Assembly: GCA_022821965.1 (NCBI GenBank)
Contig: JAJECN010000041.1
Coordinates: forward strand, 1-64,000
Origin: Candidatus Poribacteria bacterium
GTDB lineage: Bacteria; Poribacteria; WGA-4E; WGA-3G
Direction of reading: 5' to 3'
DNA: 64,000 bases
Shown piece after piece: positions 8,535-15,329 of the stretch. The position numbers and the translations under genes are program-made. Within the stretch, counting starts at the first letter, position 1; each line of letters begins with the position of its first letter. Under the pieces are notes generated by a model. The model saw only the letters and a list, made by a program, of their open reading frames with translations. It was not told the origin of the DNA and ran no database searches.

Positions 8535-8639
8535 TTTTTTAATGTTCCTTGCGGTTCGTTGAGGCGTGATTTACGACGATGTACCTCTCCGTAGACTCAG
8601 CCCATTCGTTTATAGTAACGGGTGGAACCGCTGTTTGGT
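8535..8639 (-). promoter_or_regulatory. Leader element with built-in Shine-Dalgarno (copy F)
   Basis: This fills the gap between the TPR gene stop and the sigma gene start. On the minus strand it ends CGAACCGCAAGGAACATTAAAAAAA directly at the ATG. Its distal part contains a CCACCCGTTACT block, shared with copy D at 48280-48389 (GTAACGGGTGG on the other strand). Confidence 0.6.
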
Positions 8640-9197
8640 TTACGCATTCCCGTCAAGGTCTAATTGAAGTTTCAACTTAAGCTTCAGCGCTGTTTTGTAT
8701 GCGCTAACTGCTTCACGTCGCTTGCCTTGAAATGTATAGACTGCCCCAAGTTCAGAGTGCAACTCAGGGTGCTCCGGTATAAAACGGATGGCACGCGTAT
8801 AAACTTCAATAGCCTCGTCGTAGCGTTTGAGCAAGCGATAGGTCGCTGCGAGGTTGATGTGTGCTGTTGCCTCGGTTGGTTCGCATGCGACAGCCATCTT
8901 GTAAGCATCTATCGCTTTCTCATAGTTCCCGAGCATAAAATAAGCCAAACCGAGATGGAAATGTGCTTCAGCCGATTCACGGTTATGTTGAATTACTTGT
9001 TGAAATTCTTCAATCGCTTTCGCGTAATTTCGGGCATTTAAAGCATCCGCACCGCTCTTCAGGTATTTAGCAGCGGTTTGATGCGTGTGGATATCAAGGT
9101 GTCCACGCTGGATGAGTTTCCTCTGTGTCTCATTTGAAGACACGGCAGAATCTTCAGGTGTTAAGGCACGTTCTGTATCGGTTTTGGGGTTTTTCAT
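8640..9197 (-). CDS. TPR-repeat protein
   Basis: The 185-residue protein has no signal peptide. After a polar N-terminus of about 50 residues come four tetratricopeptide repeats: YLKSGADALNARNYAKAIEEF, AHFHLGLAYFMLGNYEKAIDAY, AHINLAATYRLLKRYDEAIEVY and LHSELGAVYTFQGKRREAVSAY. It is a cytosolic scaffold whose partner is not visible. The start at 9197 is preferred over the longer frame because AGGA lies eight bases upstream. It begins 29 nt after the SUMF1 gene stop and is probably cotranscribed with it. Confidence 0.85.
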   Translation of the reverse strand: MKNPKTDTERALTPEDSAVSSNETQRKLIQRGHLDIHTHQTAAKYLKSGADALNARNYAKAIEEFQQVIQHNRESAEAHFHLGLAYFMLGNYEKAIDAYKMAVACEPTEATAHINLAATYRLLKRYDEAIEVYTRAIRFIPEHPELHSELGAVYTFQGKRREAVSAYKTALKLKLKLQLDLDGNA

Positions 9198-9226
9198 CTG
9201 TATTTTCCTATAAAAACTGTGTAACA

Positions 9227-10126
9227 CTAACACGCAATGCGGAATCCTATCACAAACTCTGCATATCCGTTGCTAAAAAAATCGTAACTGGTGCAGGTAC
9301 TATAGTCATGATTGTAATACCATGCGCCCCCACACGCCACTCGGAAATTGCCTGTATCGTCATAAGTTGTGTCTGTCCACTCCCAAACATTACCCACCAT
9401 GTCGTAACAACCGAACGGACTTATGCCATCCTTGAAACTAATGACTGGGGTAGTCGTCCCTGCACCGAGTTCTGCGGTATTGCACCGTGGTTTGTCAATT
9501 TCATAGCCCCACGGGAAAAGTCTATCATCAGGACCACGTGCGGCGTATTGCCATTCTGAAAATGTCGGCAGCTTGCCACCGATATAACGCGCGTAAGCCT
9601 CTGCATCTTCACACGTGACCCAGACAACAGGATGATCACCTCTGTTTGCTGGGTAGATGCCATCTGTCCAATCCTGCGGCGGTGTATGTCCAGTCTCCTG
9701 AATGAATCGTTGATACTGCGCGTTCGTTACAGGATAAACACCGAGTTCAAATCCGTCCATTTCCAAGGGTGCGCCTTCTTCGCCGATGCACGCTGTCCCT
9801 GCCGGAATACGAACGATCGTGTCTAACACTTGTAGTGCGGCATCTCGAACATCCGCATCTTCGTGTGAAAGCGCGTAACCGAGTGGAGAGATGACTTCAC
9901 CGACGGGTGGTGTTGTGAGCTGCGGCATCGTCTCCCAGCCAAGTTCTGTGCTTAGCAGCAACCGTGCGGCATCGGATAGCGACTCCTCAAAATGCCACGT
10001 CCAATAATCTCGGCATAACTTTTGGAAGGCATCCGGTGTATTGCTTTCTACGAGTGCAAGGCGAGATTCCTTTGACTTCGTGATATTTAGGATATTTTTT
10101 GTTGTAACGCGGTTCATGCGCTCCAT
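9227..10126 (-). CDS. SUMF1 / formylglycine-generating-enzyme-fold protein, probably not an active FGE
   Basis: The 299-residue protein has an N-terminal helical part (about 1-115, with a HEDADVRDAALQ armadillo-like stretch). The SUMF1 fold follows: IPAGTACIGEEGAP, ELGVYPVTNAQYQRFI, HPVVWVTCEDAEAYARYIGGKLPTFSEWQYAARG, MVGNVWEWTDT, RVACGGAWYY and a C-terminal GFRIAC. True formylglycine-generating enzymes have two catalytic cysteines just after the GGS motif. Here the first position is Tyr, and only a later Cys (YSTC) is present, so sulfatase activation is unlikely. Many SUMF1-fold proteins act as scaffolds or other oxidoreductases. The ATG at 10126 sits at the predicted +1 of a promoter with no SD. 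Confidence 0.8.
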   Translation of the reverse strand: MERMNRVTTKNILNITKSKESRLALVESNTPDAFQKLCRDYWTWHFEESLSDAARLLLSTELGWETMPQLTTPPVGEVISPLGYALSHEDADVRDAALQVLDTIVRIPAGTACIGEEGAPLEMDGFELGVYPVTNAQYQRFIQETGHTPPQDWTDGIYPANRGDHPVVWVTCEDAEAYARYIGGKLPTFSEWQYAARGPDDRLFPWGYEIDKPRCNTAELGAGTTTPVISFKDGISPFGCYDMVGNVWEWTDTTYDDTGNFRVACGGAWYYNHDYSTCTSYDFFSNGYAEFVIGFRIAC

Positions 10127-10132
10127 GTTTAC

Positions 10133-10162
10133 ATGATAGCATAAAGAAGCGGTTTTATGCAA
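10133..10162 (-). promoter_or_regulatory. Promoter predicted to make a leaderless SUMF1 mRNA
   Basis: On the minus strand TTGCAT, an 18-bp spacer ending TGC (extended -10) and TATCAT are followed by six bases (GTAAAC) and the ATG at 10126. The predicted +1 is the A of the ATG. Confidence 0.55.
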
Positions 10163-10268
10163 TATACTTTTCAGGCTTTTTAGACGCTTGAAATGTTCTA
10201 CAAACCGATCACCCTTACAAGACTACAGAGAGAACATTATACAATATCACCAAACGTGAATCTCCTTA

Positions 10269-10997
10269 TTATCCATCCAAACTTAAAATTACGGGAATTT
10301 CAGTTAACGAAGCCACTTCGTAGTCAGGTTGGGTTTCTGTATCATTCAATACACTTTCTCGGTTAAGCCAAACGGAACTCACGCCTGCGTTCCGTGCTCC
10401 TGCAATATCGGTTTCAAGGGAGTCTCCTACATGGAGTAGCTGCGCAAGTTCACAACCTGCTCGCTGGGCAGTTATTTCAAAGATTCTTGGGTCCGGCTTC
10501 TCAACCTGTACATCTTGCGAAAAAACAACAAATGTGAAATATCCTTCAAGTCCACAACGTTCAGGGTAGGTATTCCCATTTGAGAGCAATCCCAACTTGA
10601 AATGCGGTGCCAAAGCGTCAAAGGTTGGAATGACATCAGAATACAACTCTATATCTTCAAAACGGTGTTTCCGATATATTGCATTCAGATGGGCTGCGAG
10701 TTCTTTATCTGGGCAACCGAGATGTTCAAGTGTTCTCTCAAATGCACGCAATCTGATTTCTTCAAGACTCCAAATTTTACCCTTTACCTCTTCAGCAAAC
10801 TGTTCCCGAATTACAATCATTTTGTCAACTGTGAGTTCCAAAGCCCGCGGGGTTGAAACCTGTTTTTGCAGCTCCACCAACGTATGCTTGAGCGAATGGC
10901 GCATCACCTTCTGAAAATCCCACAGGGTCATGTCGCCATCAAAAGAGATCGTTGAAATTTGCAAGGGTTTCTCTATGTCACCGCGTTGAACTCTCAT
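10269..10997 (-). CDS. HAD-superfamily hydrolase
   Basis: The 242-residue protein is a typical cap-type HAD phosphatase. Motif I is ISFDGDMTLWD (nucleophile Asp and acid/base Asp), motif II is LLSNGN, the motif III Lys is in VEKPDPRIFE, and motif IV is VGDSLETDIAGARNAG. The helical cap lies between motifs I and II. It hydrolyses small phosphorylated metabolites in the cytosol; the specific substrate is unknown. The ATGs at 10997 and 11000 both follow GGAGG closely and overlap the end of the upstream antitoxin-like gene. This is the last gene of the overlapping 12228-10269 operon. Confidence 0.88.
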   Translation of the reverse strand: MRVQRGDIEKPLQISTISFDGDMTLWDFQKVMRHSLKHTLVELQKQVSTPRALELTVDKMIVIREQFAEEVKGKIWSLEEIRLRAFERTLEHLGCPDKELAAHLNAIYRKHRFEDIELYSDVIPTFDALAPHFKLGLLSNGNTYPERCGLEGYFTFVVFSQDVQVEKPDPRIFEITAQRAGCELAQLLHVGDSLETDIAGARNAGVSSVWLNRESVLNDTETQPDYEVASLTEIPVILSLDG

Positions 10998-11259
10998 CAT
11001 CCCTCCGTGGAACCATGTCGTTATAAACGTCCATCTCTGGATCATCCCAACCAATACTGAGTCCCATCTCAACGAGTAAGGCTGTTCGTTCCTCCTCTGT
11101 TATTGGCCCGTCGTCGTAGTATACGCCTTTTCGCATCAGTTCAAAGGTTTCGACGGGGACCATAACATATTCCGCTTTTGTTTCTGGATCCACTAACCGG
11201 ACAGGTTCTTCCTTAGCTGCTCGGACTGCTTGTTGAATTTCTTTAGAAAGGGCAATCAT
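10978..11259 (-). CDS. Small antitoxin-like protein, orphan
   Basis: The 93-residue acidic protein begins MIALSKEIQQAVRAA and continues RLVDPETKAEYVMVPVETFELM. This resembles the N-terminal DNA-binding fold of Phd/YefM-type antitoxins and a family often annotated only as hypothetical. The acidic C-terminus (YYDDGPITEEER...GWDDPEMD) would suit a partner-binding tail. A strong GGAGG lies seven bases before the ATG at 11259, and ATGA overlaps the stop of the SnoaL gene. No toxin follows; the downstream gene is a HAD hydrolase. The antitoxin reading is tentative. Confidence 0.75.
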   Translation of the reverse strand: MIALSKEIQQAVRAAKEEPVRLVDPETKAEYVMVPVETFELMRKGVYYDDGPITEEERTALLVEMGLSIGWDDPEMDVYNDMVPRRDDESSTR

Positions 11260-11657
11260 AGTTTGTCCTCCATTATTGATACACCTATTGAGGCGTGGAT
11301 CTGTGCGAACTTCCATGACCCATCTGTTTTTTCCAAGACTCCCGTCATCCGCATCACGAATTCCTCTGGTGTGCCTTGCCACTTGAGTCGCCAGACCTGA
11401 CGTGTGTAGAACCACGCGACAGCGTCCCGTTCCTGTACGTCAAGGTTGATAAACTTAATGCTGAAATCCTCTGTGCTCGCGACGTGGTTTCGGTAATACG
11501 CCGCGATATCCGCGCTCCCCTCAACGATTTCGTCAGCATCGGTGCCGATCTTGACGTAGTAGGCAGCAGGGAGCATCATTGCAACGAGGGTTTCAGCATC
11601 TCCAGCAATAAGTGCGTCGAAATACGCTTTCACCGTATCATGCGCATTCGGCATCAT
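11256..11657 (-). CDS. SnoaL / NTF2-like protein
   Basis: The product of about 133 residues has the NTF2-like cone fold pattern: an N-terminal helix pair (AHDTVKAYFDALIAGDAETLVAMM), a strand with VEGSADIAAYYRNHV, and long C-terminal strands (AVAWFYTRQVWRLKW, VMRMTGVLEKTDGSWKFAQIHAS). The family includes ketosteroid isomerases, polyketide cyclases and ligand-binding proteins without activity. The start is at 11657 or 11654, with AGGA upstream. It overlaps the CADD/TenA-like gene upstream and shares ATGA with the antitoxin-like gene downstream, so it is part of one operon. Confidence 0.85.
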   Translation of the reverse strand: MMPNAHDTVKAYFDALIAGDAETLVAMMLPAAYYVKIGTDADEIVEGSADIAAYYRNHVASTEDFSIKFINLDVQERDAVAWFYTRQVWRLKWQGTPEEFVMRMTGVLEKTDGSWKFAQIHASIGVSIMEDKL

Positions 11658-12228
11658 GAATTCCTGTGAGAGCATCCCACAAGGCAGCACTCATCTTCTC
11701 ACACGCCTGTACGACAGTGGGATATGAATCCGACGGCAACGCGCCGATGTACTCAAGCAGCTTCTCCGCTTCATGCTCATTGTGTGAATGTGTTTCAAAG
11801 TAAGGCTCTACCGATTTCGGGAGTTGGTAGAACGCCTTTAAACCCGCGAGTTTTGATTGTGCCGTTGCCGGTTGCTGTACCTCAAAGGCATAGAGTGCAC
11901 CAAGAGCAGTCGCAGGTTCCGAAAAGAGTTCATCTGCCGTTTCCATGAGTGTTTTCACCTGCGGAATTTGTGCTTCGGTAACGGTGGTGTCAAGTCCAGC
12001 GGCGAAGTCAGCCCACAAGTCAATGTGCTCGGTCTCTTCCTCTGCGATTTCGGCATCATTGAGGGTTTCCCAACCCTCTGGCATCATGGAAATAAAAGCC
12101 CCATACTCACGCGCATAGGATCGTAGGGCTTCGACCGGTAGCTCGCCAGCACTCCATGCTTGGTAAAACGGATGATTGAGTAAGTTGTAATCTGCGATTT
12201 TGCTGTCTAACGTTTGTTTGAAATCCAT
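11638..12228 (-). CDS. CADD/TenA/PqqC-like heme-oxygenase-fold protein (putative diiron oxidase)
   Basis: The 196-residue all-helical protein carries the family opening NLLNHPFYQAW, YAREYGAF, EEETEHIDLWADFAAGL, ALYAFEVQQP and YFETHSHNEHEAE. This pattern is that of CADD-type proteins, which self-sacrifice a Tyr/Lys to make p-aminobenzoate, and of related heme-oxygenase-like diiron oxidases. The Glu/His of EEETEH and the Glu of AFEVQ match iron ligands. The last helix has H-x3-E rather than H-x3-D-x2-H, so the third ligand set looks altered. The start MDFKQ at 12228 avoids translating the upstream leader. It is the first gene of the four-gene operon and is driven by the promoter at 12382-12411. 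Confidence 0.75.
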   Translation of the reverse strand: MDFKQTLDSKIADYNLLNHPFYQAWSAGELPVEALRSYAREYGAFISMMPEGWETLNDAEIAEEETEHIDLWADFAAGLDTTVTEAQIPQVKTLMETADELFSEPATALGALYAFEVQQPATAQSKLAGLKAFYQLPKSVEPYFETHSHNEHEAEKLLEYIGALPSDSYPTVVQACEKMSAALWDALTGIHDAECA

Positions 12229-12381
12229 TAAATTGGTTACTCCATTTCTTTTGTGTGGATAAAGTTCAACAGGACGTTGATGCTTTACACAGCGATTTCC
12301 GGTCTGTAAGCTGCATCGACATTTGTATAGCAAGTTTTCGGTTTGCAATCTACACCGAAAAGCTGTTCATAGCATGCTTTT

Positions 12382-12411
12382 AATATAGCACATAGAATCG
12401 TTCAGTGTCAA
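12382..12411 (-). promoter_or_regulatory. Sigma70-type promoter of the CADD/TenA-like operon
   Basis: On the minus strand there is TTGACA, an 18-bp spacer ending TGC, and TATATT. The predicted start is near 12375, giving a 5' leader of roughly 147 nt before the ATG at 12228. Confidence 0.6.
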
Positions 12412-12606
12412 ACAAAGGTTATTTATTTTTCAGAAGCATTCAGTTTTCCATGTTTTAGCCTTATCGTTAACTTCACTGATGGGGTTGACGAAACCTAAGA
12501 GAATTGTTCGTTAGTGCGATAAACAAGCGTCTATAATCCTGAAAATCCTTGAATCCTGAGAATCCTGGTTCGGACAATTAAGGCTGCAACTTCACGACCG
12601 CTTACC

Positions 12607-12635
12607 TACTGACAACTGACAACCGATAACTGAGT
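12607..12635. repeat. Heptamer-built repeat (half element)
   Basis: Units CTGACAACTGACAACCGATAA lie just upstream of the PhyH promoter. They match the right-hand ends of the complete elements at 29203-29303 and 59019-59160. Confidence 0.6.
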
Positions 12636-12654
12636 ACTTCTGAAAAAATCGTTT

Positions 12655-12682
12655 TGAATTAAACCTGAAATTTGATATAATC
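12655..12682 (+). promoter_or_regulatory. Sigma70-type promoter of PhyH gene
   Basis: TTGAAT, a 16-bp spacer and TATAAT. The predicted start is near 12689, leaving a 35-nt leader with AGGAG before the ATG at 12724. Confidence 0.6.
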
Positions 12683-12723
12683 GTTAACATGATTGGAAGC
12701 GTTATTTGTCAGAGAGGAGTGCT

Positions 12724-13467
12724 ATGACAGAAGAACAGAAATTCATCTTCGACCTCAAAGGCTACCTGTTAATTCCCGAAGTTTTAAAGCCTTCAGAAAT
12801 TGCGGCACTGAAAACGCAAATTGAGACGATCCGAACGGATCCGGAATCTTTACCACCGCATGAACGACAGTTTCCGGGTGGGATGGCTTCGTTTTTAATC
12901 GATCATCCTGTGGTCCTTGACGTTCTCCATGAGATTTTAGGAGAAGTTCGGATGGAATCCAGTTGGTTCACCTATCGCACCGTCGGAAACGGTGGTCCTC
13001 CACCACACGGTGGTGTGCGAAATGTGAACCCCAATTTCAATTATCAGTGTCACGGCGGGAGGATATACTCCGCCCTGACGCGCGTTGTTTTTGAACTGAA
13101 CGAAGTTAAAGCAGGTGAAGGTGGCACGTTATTCCTGCCGGGAAGCCATAAAGCAAACTTCCAAATTCCTGAAGTCCATCGGCAGACAGATTCACCGCTT
13201 TTTGAAACGTACAGTTGTCCGCCAGGCTCGGTCGTCATCTTTACGGAAAATCTTTGTCATTCCGGGGTTGCGTGGCAAAATCCGGATCGACCGCGGATAG
13301 CTATCTTCAATTGTTATAATTTCGTTGGGTGTCAGTTTCATAAGCCGTCAGTACCGAAGCATGTGATCGAAGGGTTACCCCCTGAGAAACAGGCATACTT
13401 TCGTAATGTCTGGGTTTGGCATCAAGGTGGTCCCGACAACGGGAAAAATTTGCGTTACGAGGGCTAA
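12724..13467 (+). CDS. Phytanoyl-CoA dioxygenase (PhyH) family protein
   Basis: The 247-residue protein has the Fe(II)/2-oxoglutarate dioxygenase double-stranded beta-helix: FIFDLKGYLLIPEVL, YQCHGGRIYSALTRVVFELNEV, EGGTLFLPGSHKANF, GSVVIFTENLCHSGVAW and RPRIAIFNCYNFVG. The distal His (LCHSG) and the 2-oxoglutarate Arg (NPDRPRIAI) are present. At the expected HxD iron motif the sequence is CHGG, so the Asp ligand is replaced by Gly. As in 2OG halogenases and some inactive relatives, this would change or abolish hydroxylation. The start at 12724 has AGGAG four bases upstream. Confidence 0.85.
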   Translation: MTEEQKFIFDLKGYLLIPEVLKPSEIAALKTQIETIRTDPESLPPHERQFPGGMASFLIDHPVVLDVLHEILGEVRMESSWFTYRTVGNGGPPPHGGVRNVNPNFNYQCHGGRIYSALTRVVFELNEVKAGEGGTLFLPGSHKANFQIPEVHRQTDSPLFETYSCPPGSVVIFTENLCHSGVAWQNPDRPRIAIFNCYNFVGCQFHKPSVPKHVIEGLPPEKQAYFRNVWVWHQGGPDNGKNLRYEG

Positions 13468-13550
13468 TGCGTGTTGCGCGCAGAAGGCGTTCTATAATGT
13501 TGTAAAGGACCGGAACAAGAGAGCCTCGCGTTCCAATCCGGATATCACGC

Positions 13551-13880
13551 ATGGCTCCAGAAACAAGGACACCATCTGTATCACTGATCCATGTGGCACG
13601 GACTGACGCAGCCCGCAGTGTTTCTAAATGGCGTTGGATAGCATTTGGCGCGGTTCTCAGTGTTCTGCCCGTAATCAATATTGTGCTTCTCGGTATAAGT
13701 ACCCTTGTTATGGGCACCTTAGCACCCAAAATTGATCTGTCCACGCCGAAACGCTTGACGTTCTATTTCCAAAATCCCGCGTGTTACACAGCGGAATATC
13801 GGCGGACAGCAAAGCGGTTACGGTGTATTCGGACATTTTATGGATGGCTCGCCGGTGTCATTATTTTCAGTCTCTTTTAA
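13551..13880 (+). CDS. Possible small membrane protein, unrecognised
   Basis: A 109-codon frame with codon choice like its neighbours. It encodes one long hydrophobic segment (WIAFGAVLSVLPVINIVLLGISTLVMG), a polar basic middle (RRTAKRLRCIRTFY), and a short hydrophobic C-terminus ending VIIFSLF. A two-helix inner-membrane protein is plausible. No good SD precedes the ATG at 13551; a GTG near 13587 is another option. No family was recognised, and it may be spurious. Confidence 0.4.
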   Translation: MAPETRTPSVSLIHVARTDAARSVSKWRWIAFGAVLSVLPVINIVLLGISTLVMGTLAPKIDLSTPKRLTFYFQNPACYTAEYRRTAKRLRCIRTFYGWLAGVIIFSLF

Positions 13881-13904
13881 GATTTTTTAACTATGGGTCC
13901 TCGT

Positions 13905-13960
13905 TTCGGCAAAACGGGTCTTATCGAACCGCAAGGAAAATTAAAAAAAGGAACGAGCAA
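13905..13960 (+). promoter_or_regulatory. Leader element (copy G) before DUF202 gene
   Basis: The sequence CGAACCGCAAGGAAAATTAAAAAAA is followed by a second SD-like AGGAACG and the ATG at 13961. It has the same AAGGAA plus TTAAAAA layout as the other copies, without the CGTAAGCCC stem-loop. Confidence 0.55.
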
Positions 13961-14287
13961 ATGTCAGATAAACCAACGCCTTACATAGGACTGGAAGACC
14001 AACTTATCCTGCGAGACCATCTCGCTGCGGATCGGACTATCCTCGCGAATGAGCGGACCTTCCTCGCTTATATCCGTACGGCACTGACGCTATTCGTCGC
14101 AGGTTTATCTTTCGTCCATCTCAAAATCTTTGAATCACACATTTTTGAGGCGATCGGTATTATCTTCATCTTGCTCGGCATTGCGACTTTCTTCGTTGGA
14201 CTCTTCAGATATAAACGGATGCAAGCACTGATCCACAAGATTAAGCAGGAAGAATTAAAAGAATTGGGAGAAAAAAACGCATCATGA
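13961..14287 (+). CDS. DUF202 (YidH-type) inner-membrane protein
   Basis: The 108-residue protein has the DUF202 signature LRDHLAADRTILANERTFLAYIRTALTLF, where the ANERTFLAY(I/L)RT motif leads into the first helix, then a second helix (FEAIGIIFILLGIATFFVGLF) and a basic tail. The family is widespread but functionally undefined. The start is set by AGGAACG eight bases before the ATG. Its last codons overlap the start of the MDR dehydrogenase in an ATGA overlap, so the two are translationally coupled. Confidence 0.9.
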   Translation: MSDKPTPYIGLEDQLILRDHLAADRTILANERTFLAYIRTALTLFVAGLSFVHLKIFESHIFEAIGIIFILLGIATFFVGLFRYKRMQALIHKIKQEELKELGEKNAS

Positions 14288-15321
14288 AAATAAGAGAGGT
14301 TGTTGTAACAGGTCAGAACCAAGTGGAGCTGCAGACTGCCGACATGGATGCCCCAGCACTCGCTTCTAACGAATTGCTGATAGATACAGAATACACCTTT
14401 ATCAGTAGTGGTACAGAACTCGCAAATTACACAGGGAGAGAACCGAAAGTCTTCCAGAAGGGGGCATGGTGTGAATATCCGTGGCGTTCTGGTTACGCGA
14501 ATGTCGGCATCGTACGTGAAGTCGGTGCAGGGGTCAACCGTGCAGCACCCGGCGATCGGGTTTTTACCTACGGACGGCACGCTTCAACGATTCGGTATTC
14601 ACAAGATCGGCTGGTCGCGCCTGTCAGAGAATCGGTAGATCCGGCTGTCGTTGCGGCATCACGGATGGCAGGTGTTGCAATGACCGCGATTATTGTCGGC
14701 GAGATCGAGACGAACCCGTGGGTCGTTGTCTTTGGATTAGGGCTTGTTGGAAATCTGGCATCACAGATGTTTCAGATTCATGGATGCCGCGTGATCGGGG
14801 TAGACCCGGTAGTAGAGAGACGGAAACTTGCACAGCGGTGTGGGCTTGCACATACCGTCGGTGGCGATCCTGACGAAGCACAAGCACAAGTTGACGAAAT
14901 TACGGGTGGTGGGCTTGGCAATATCACTGTTGATGCGGTCGGACACAGTGGTGTCGTTATGCAGGCACTCCATGCTACTGCTAATCACGGGCAACTTATT
15001 ATCCTCGGCTCACCGCGCGTGGAAGTCCAAGGGAACCTAACCGATCTGCTCTCCGAGACGCATCTACGATGGATTACTATCCGTGGGGCATTGGAATGGT
15101 GTGTGCCGATGTATCCAGACATTGGTAATCGAACCTCTCAATGGAGCAAACAGCAAACCATCTTTGACTGGATGGCACGCGGACAATTGCACGTTGAACC
15201 TTTAATCTCACACCGCCTCAAACCGGAGCAGATTAGGCAGGCTTACGACGGGCTCCTCAATGAACCGAATGTATACACAGGTGTTGTTTTGGATTGGACT
15301 TCCTCAGCCAAGGAGCAATAG
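14284..15321 (+). CDS. Zinc-type MDR alcohol/polyol dehydrogenase-like protein
   Basis: The 345-residue protein has the medium-chain dehydrogenase layout: a GroES-like N-terminal half (TEYTFISSGTELANYTGREP, GYANVGIVREVGAGVN, PGDRVFTYGRHA) and a Rossmann half (VVVFGLGLVGNLASQMFQIHGCRVIGVDP, VDAVGHSGVVMQAL, GQLIILGSPR). The usual catalytic-zinc Cys near residue 40 is replaced by SSGTE, and no structural-zinc Cys cluster is seen. It therefore belongs to the zinc-poor branch common in Poribacteria sugar clusters. NAD(P) binding is expected from GLGLVG. It is coupled to DUF202 by the ATGA overlap and is followed by the WD40 gene. Confidence 0.85.
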   Translation: MKIREVVVTGQNQVELQTADMDAPALASNELLIDTEYTFISSGTELANYTGREPKVFQKGAWCEYPWRSGYANVGIVREVGAGVNRAAPGDRVFTYGRHASTIRYSQDRLVAPVRESVDPAVVAASRMAGVAMTAIIVGEIETNPWVVVFGLGLVGNLASQMFQIHGCRVIGVDPVVERRKLAQRCGLAHTVGGDPDEAQAQVDEITGGGLGNITVDAVGHSGVVMQALHATANHGQLIILGSPRVEVQGNLTDLLSETHLRWITIRGALEWCVPMYPDIGNRTSQWSKQQTIFDWMARGQLHVEPLISHRLKPEQIRQAYDGLLNEPNVYTGVVLDWTSSAKEQ

Positions 15322-15329
15322 TTAAAAAA

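Larger units (their letters stand above)
12229..12654. other. Intergenic region with divergent promoters and repeats
   Basis: No convincing gene. It holds the minus promoter at 12382-12411 and a leader of about 147 nt. That leader carries a degenerate duplication (TTTCCGGTCTGTAAGCTGCA near 12296 and TTTTCGGTTTGCAATCTACA near 12334). A repeat block near 12536-12572 (ATCCTGAAAATCC.TGAATC) has a related copy, in inverse orientation, near 42480-42512. Heptamer units lie at 12607-12635. Confidence 0.7.
13468..13960 (+). other. Region between PhyH and DUF202 genes
   Basis: It holds the uncertain small membrane ORF at 13551-13880. The last 55 bases, with an inverted GTCCTCGTTTCGGCAAAACGGGTCTTA area, carry the CGAACCGCAAGGAAAATTAAAAAAA leader element in front of the DUF202 gene. 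Nothing else was recognised. Confidence 0.5.

Noticed and set aside
13307-13744. 145-codon minus-strand frame across the 3' end of PhyH
   Set aside because: It overlaps the conserved 2OG-oxygenase C-terminus and has no recognisable domain.
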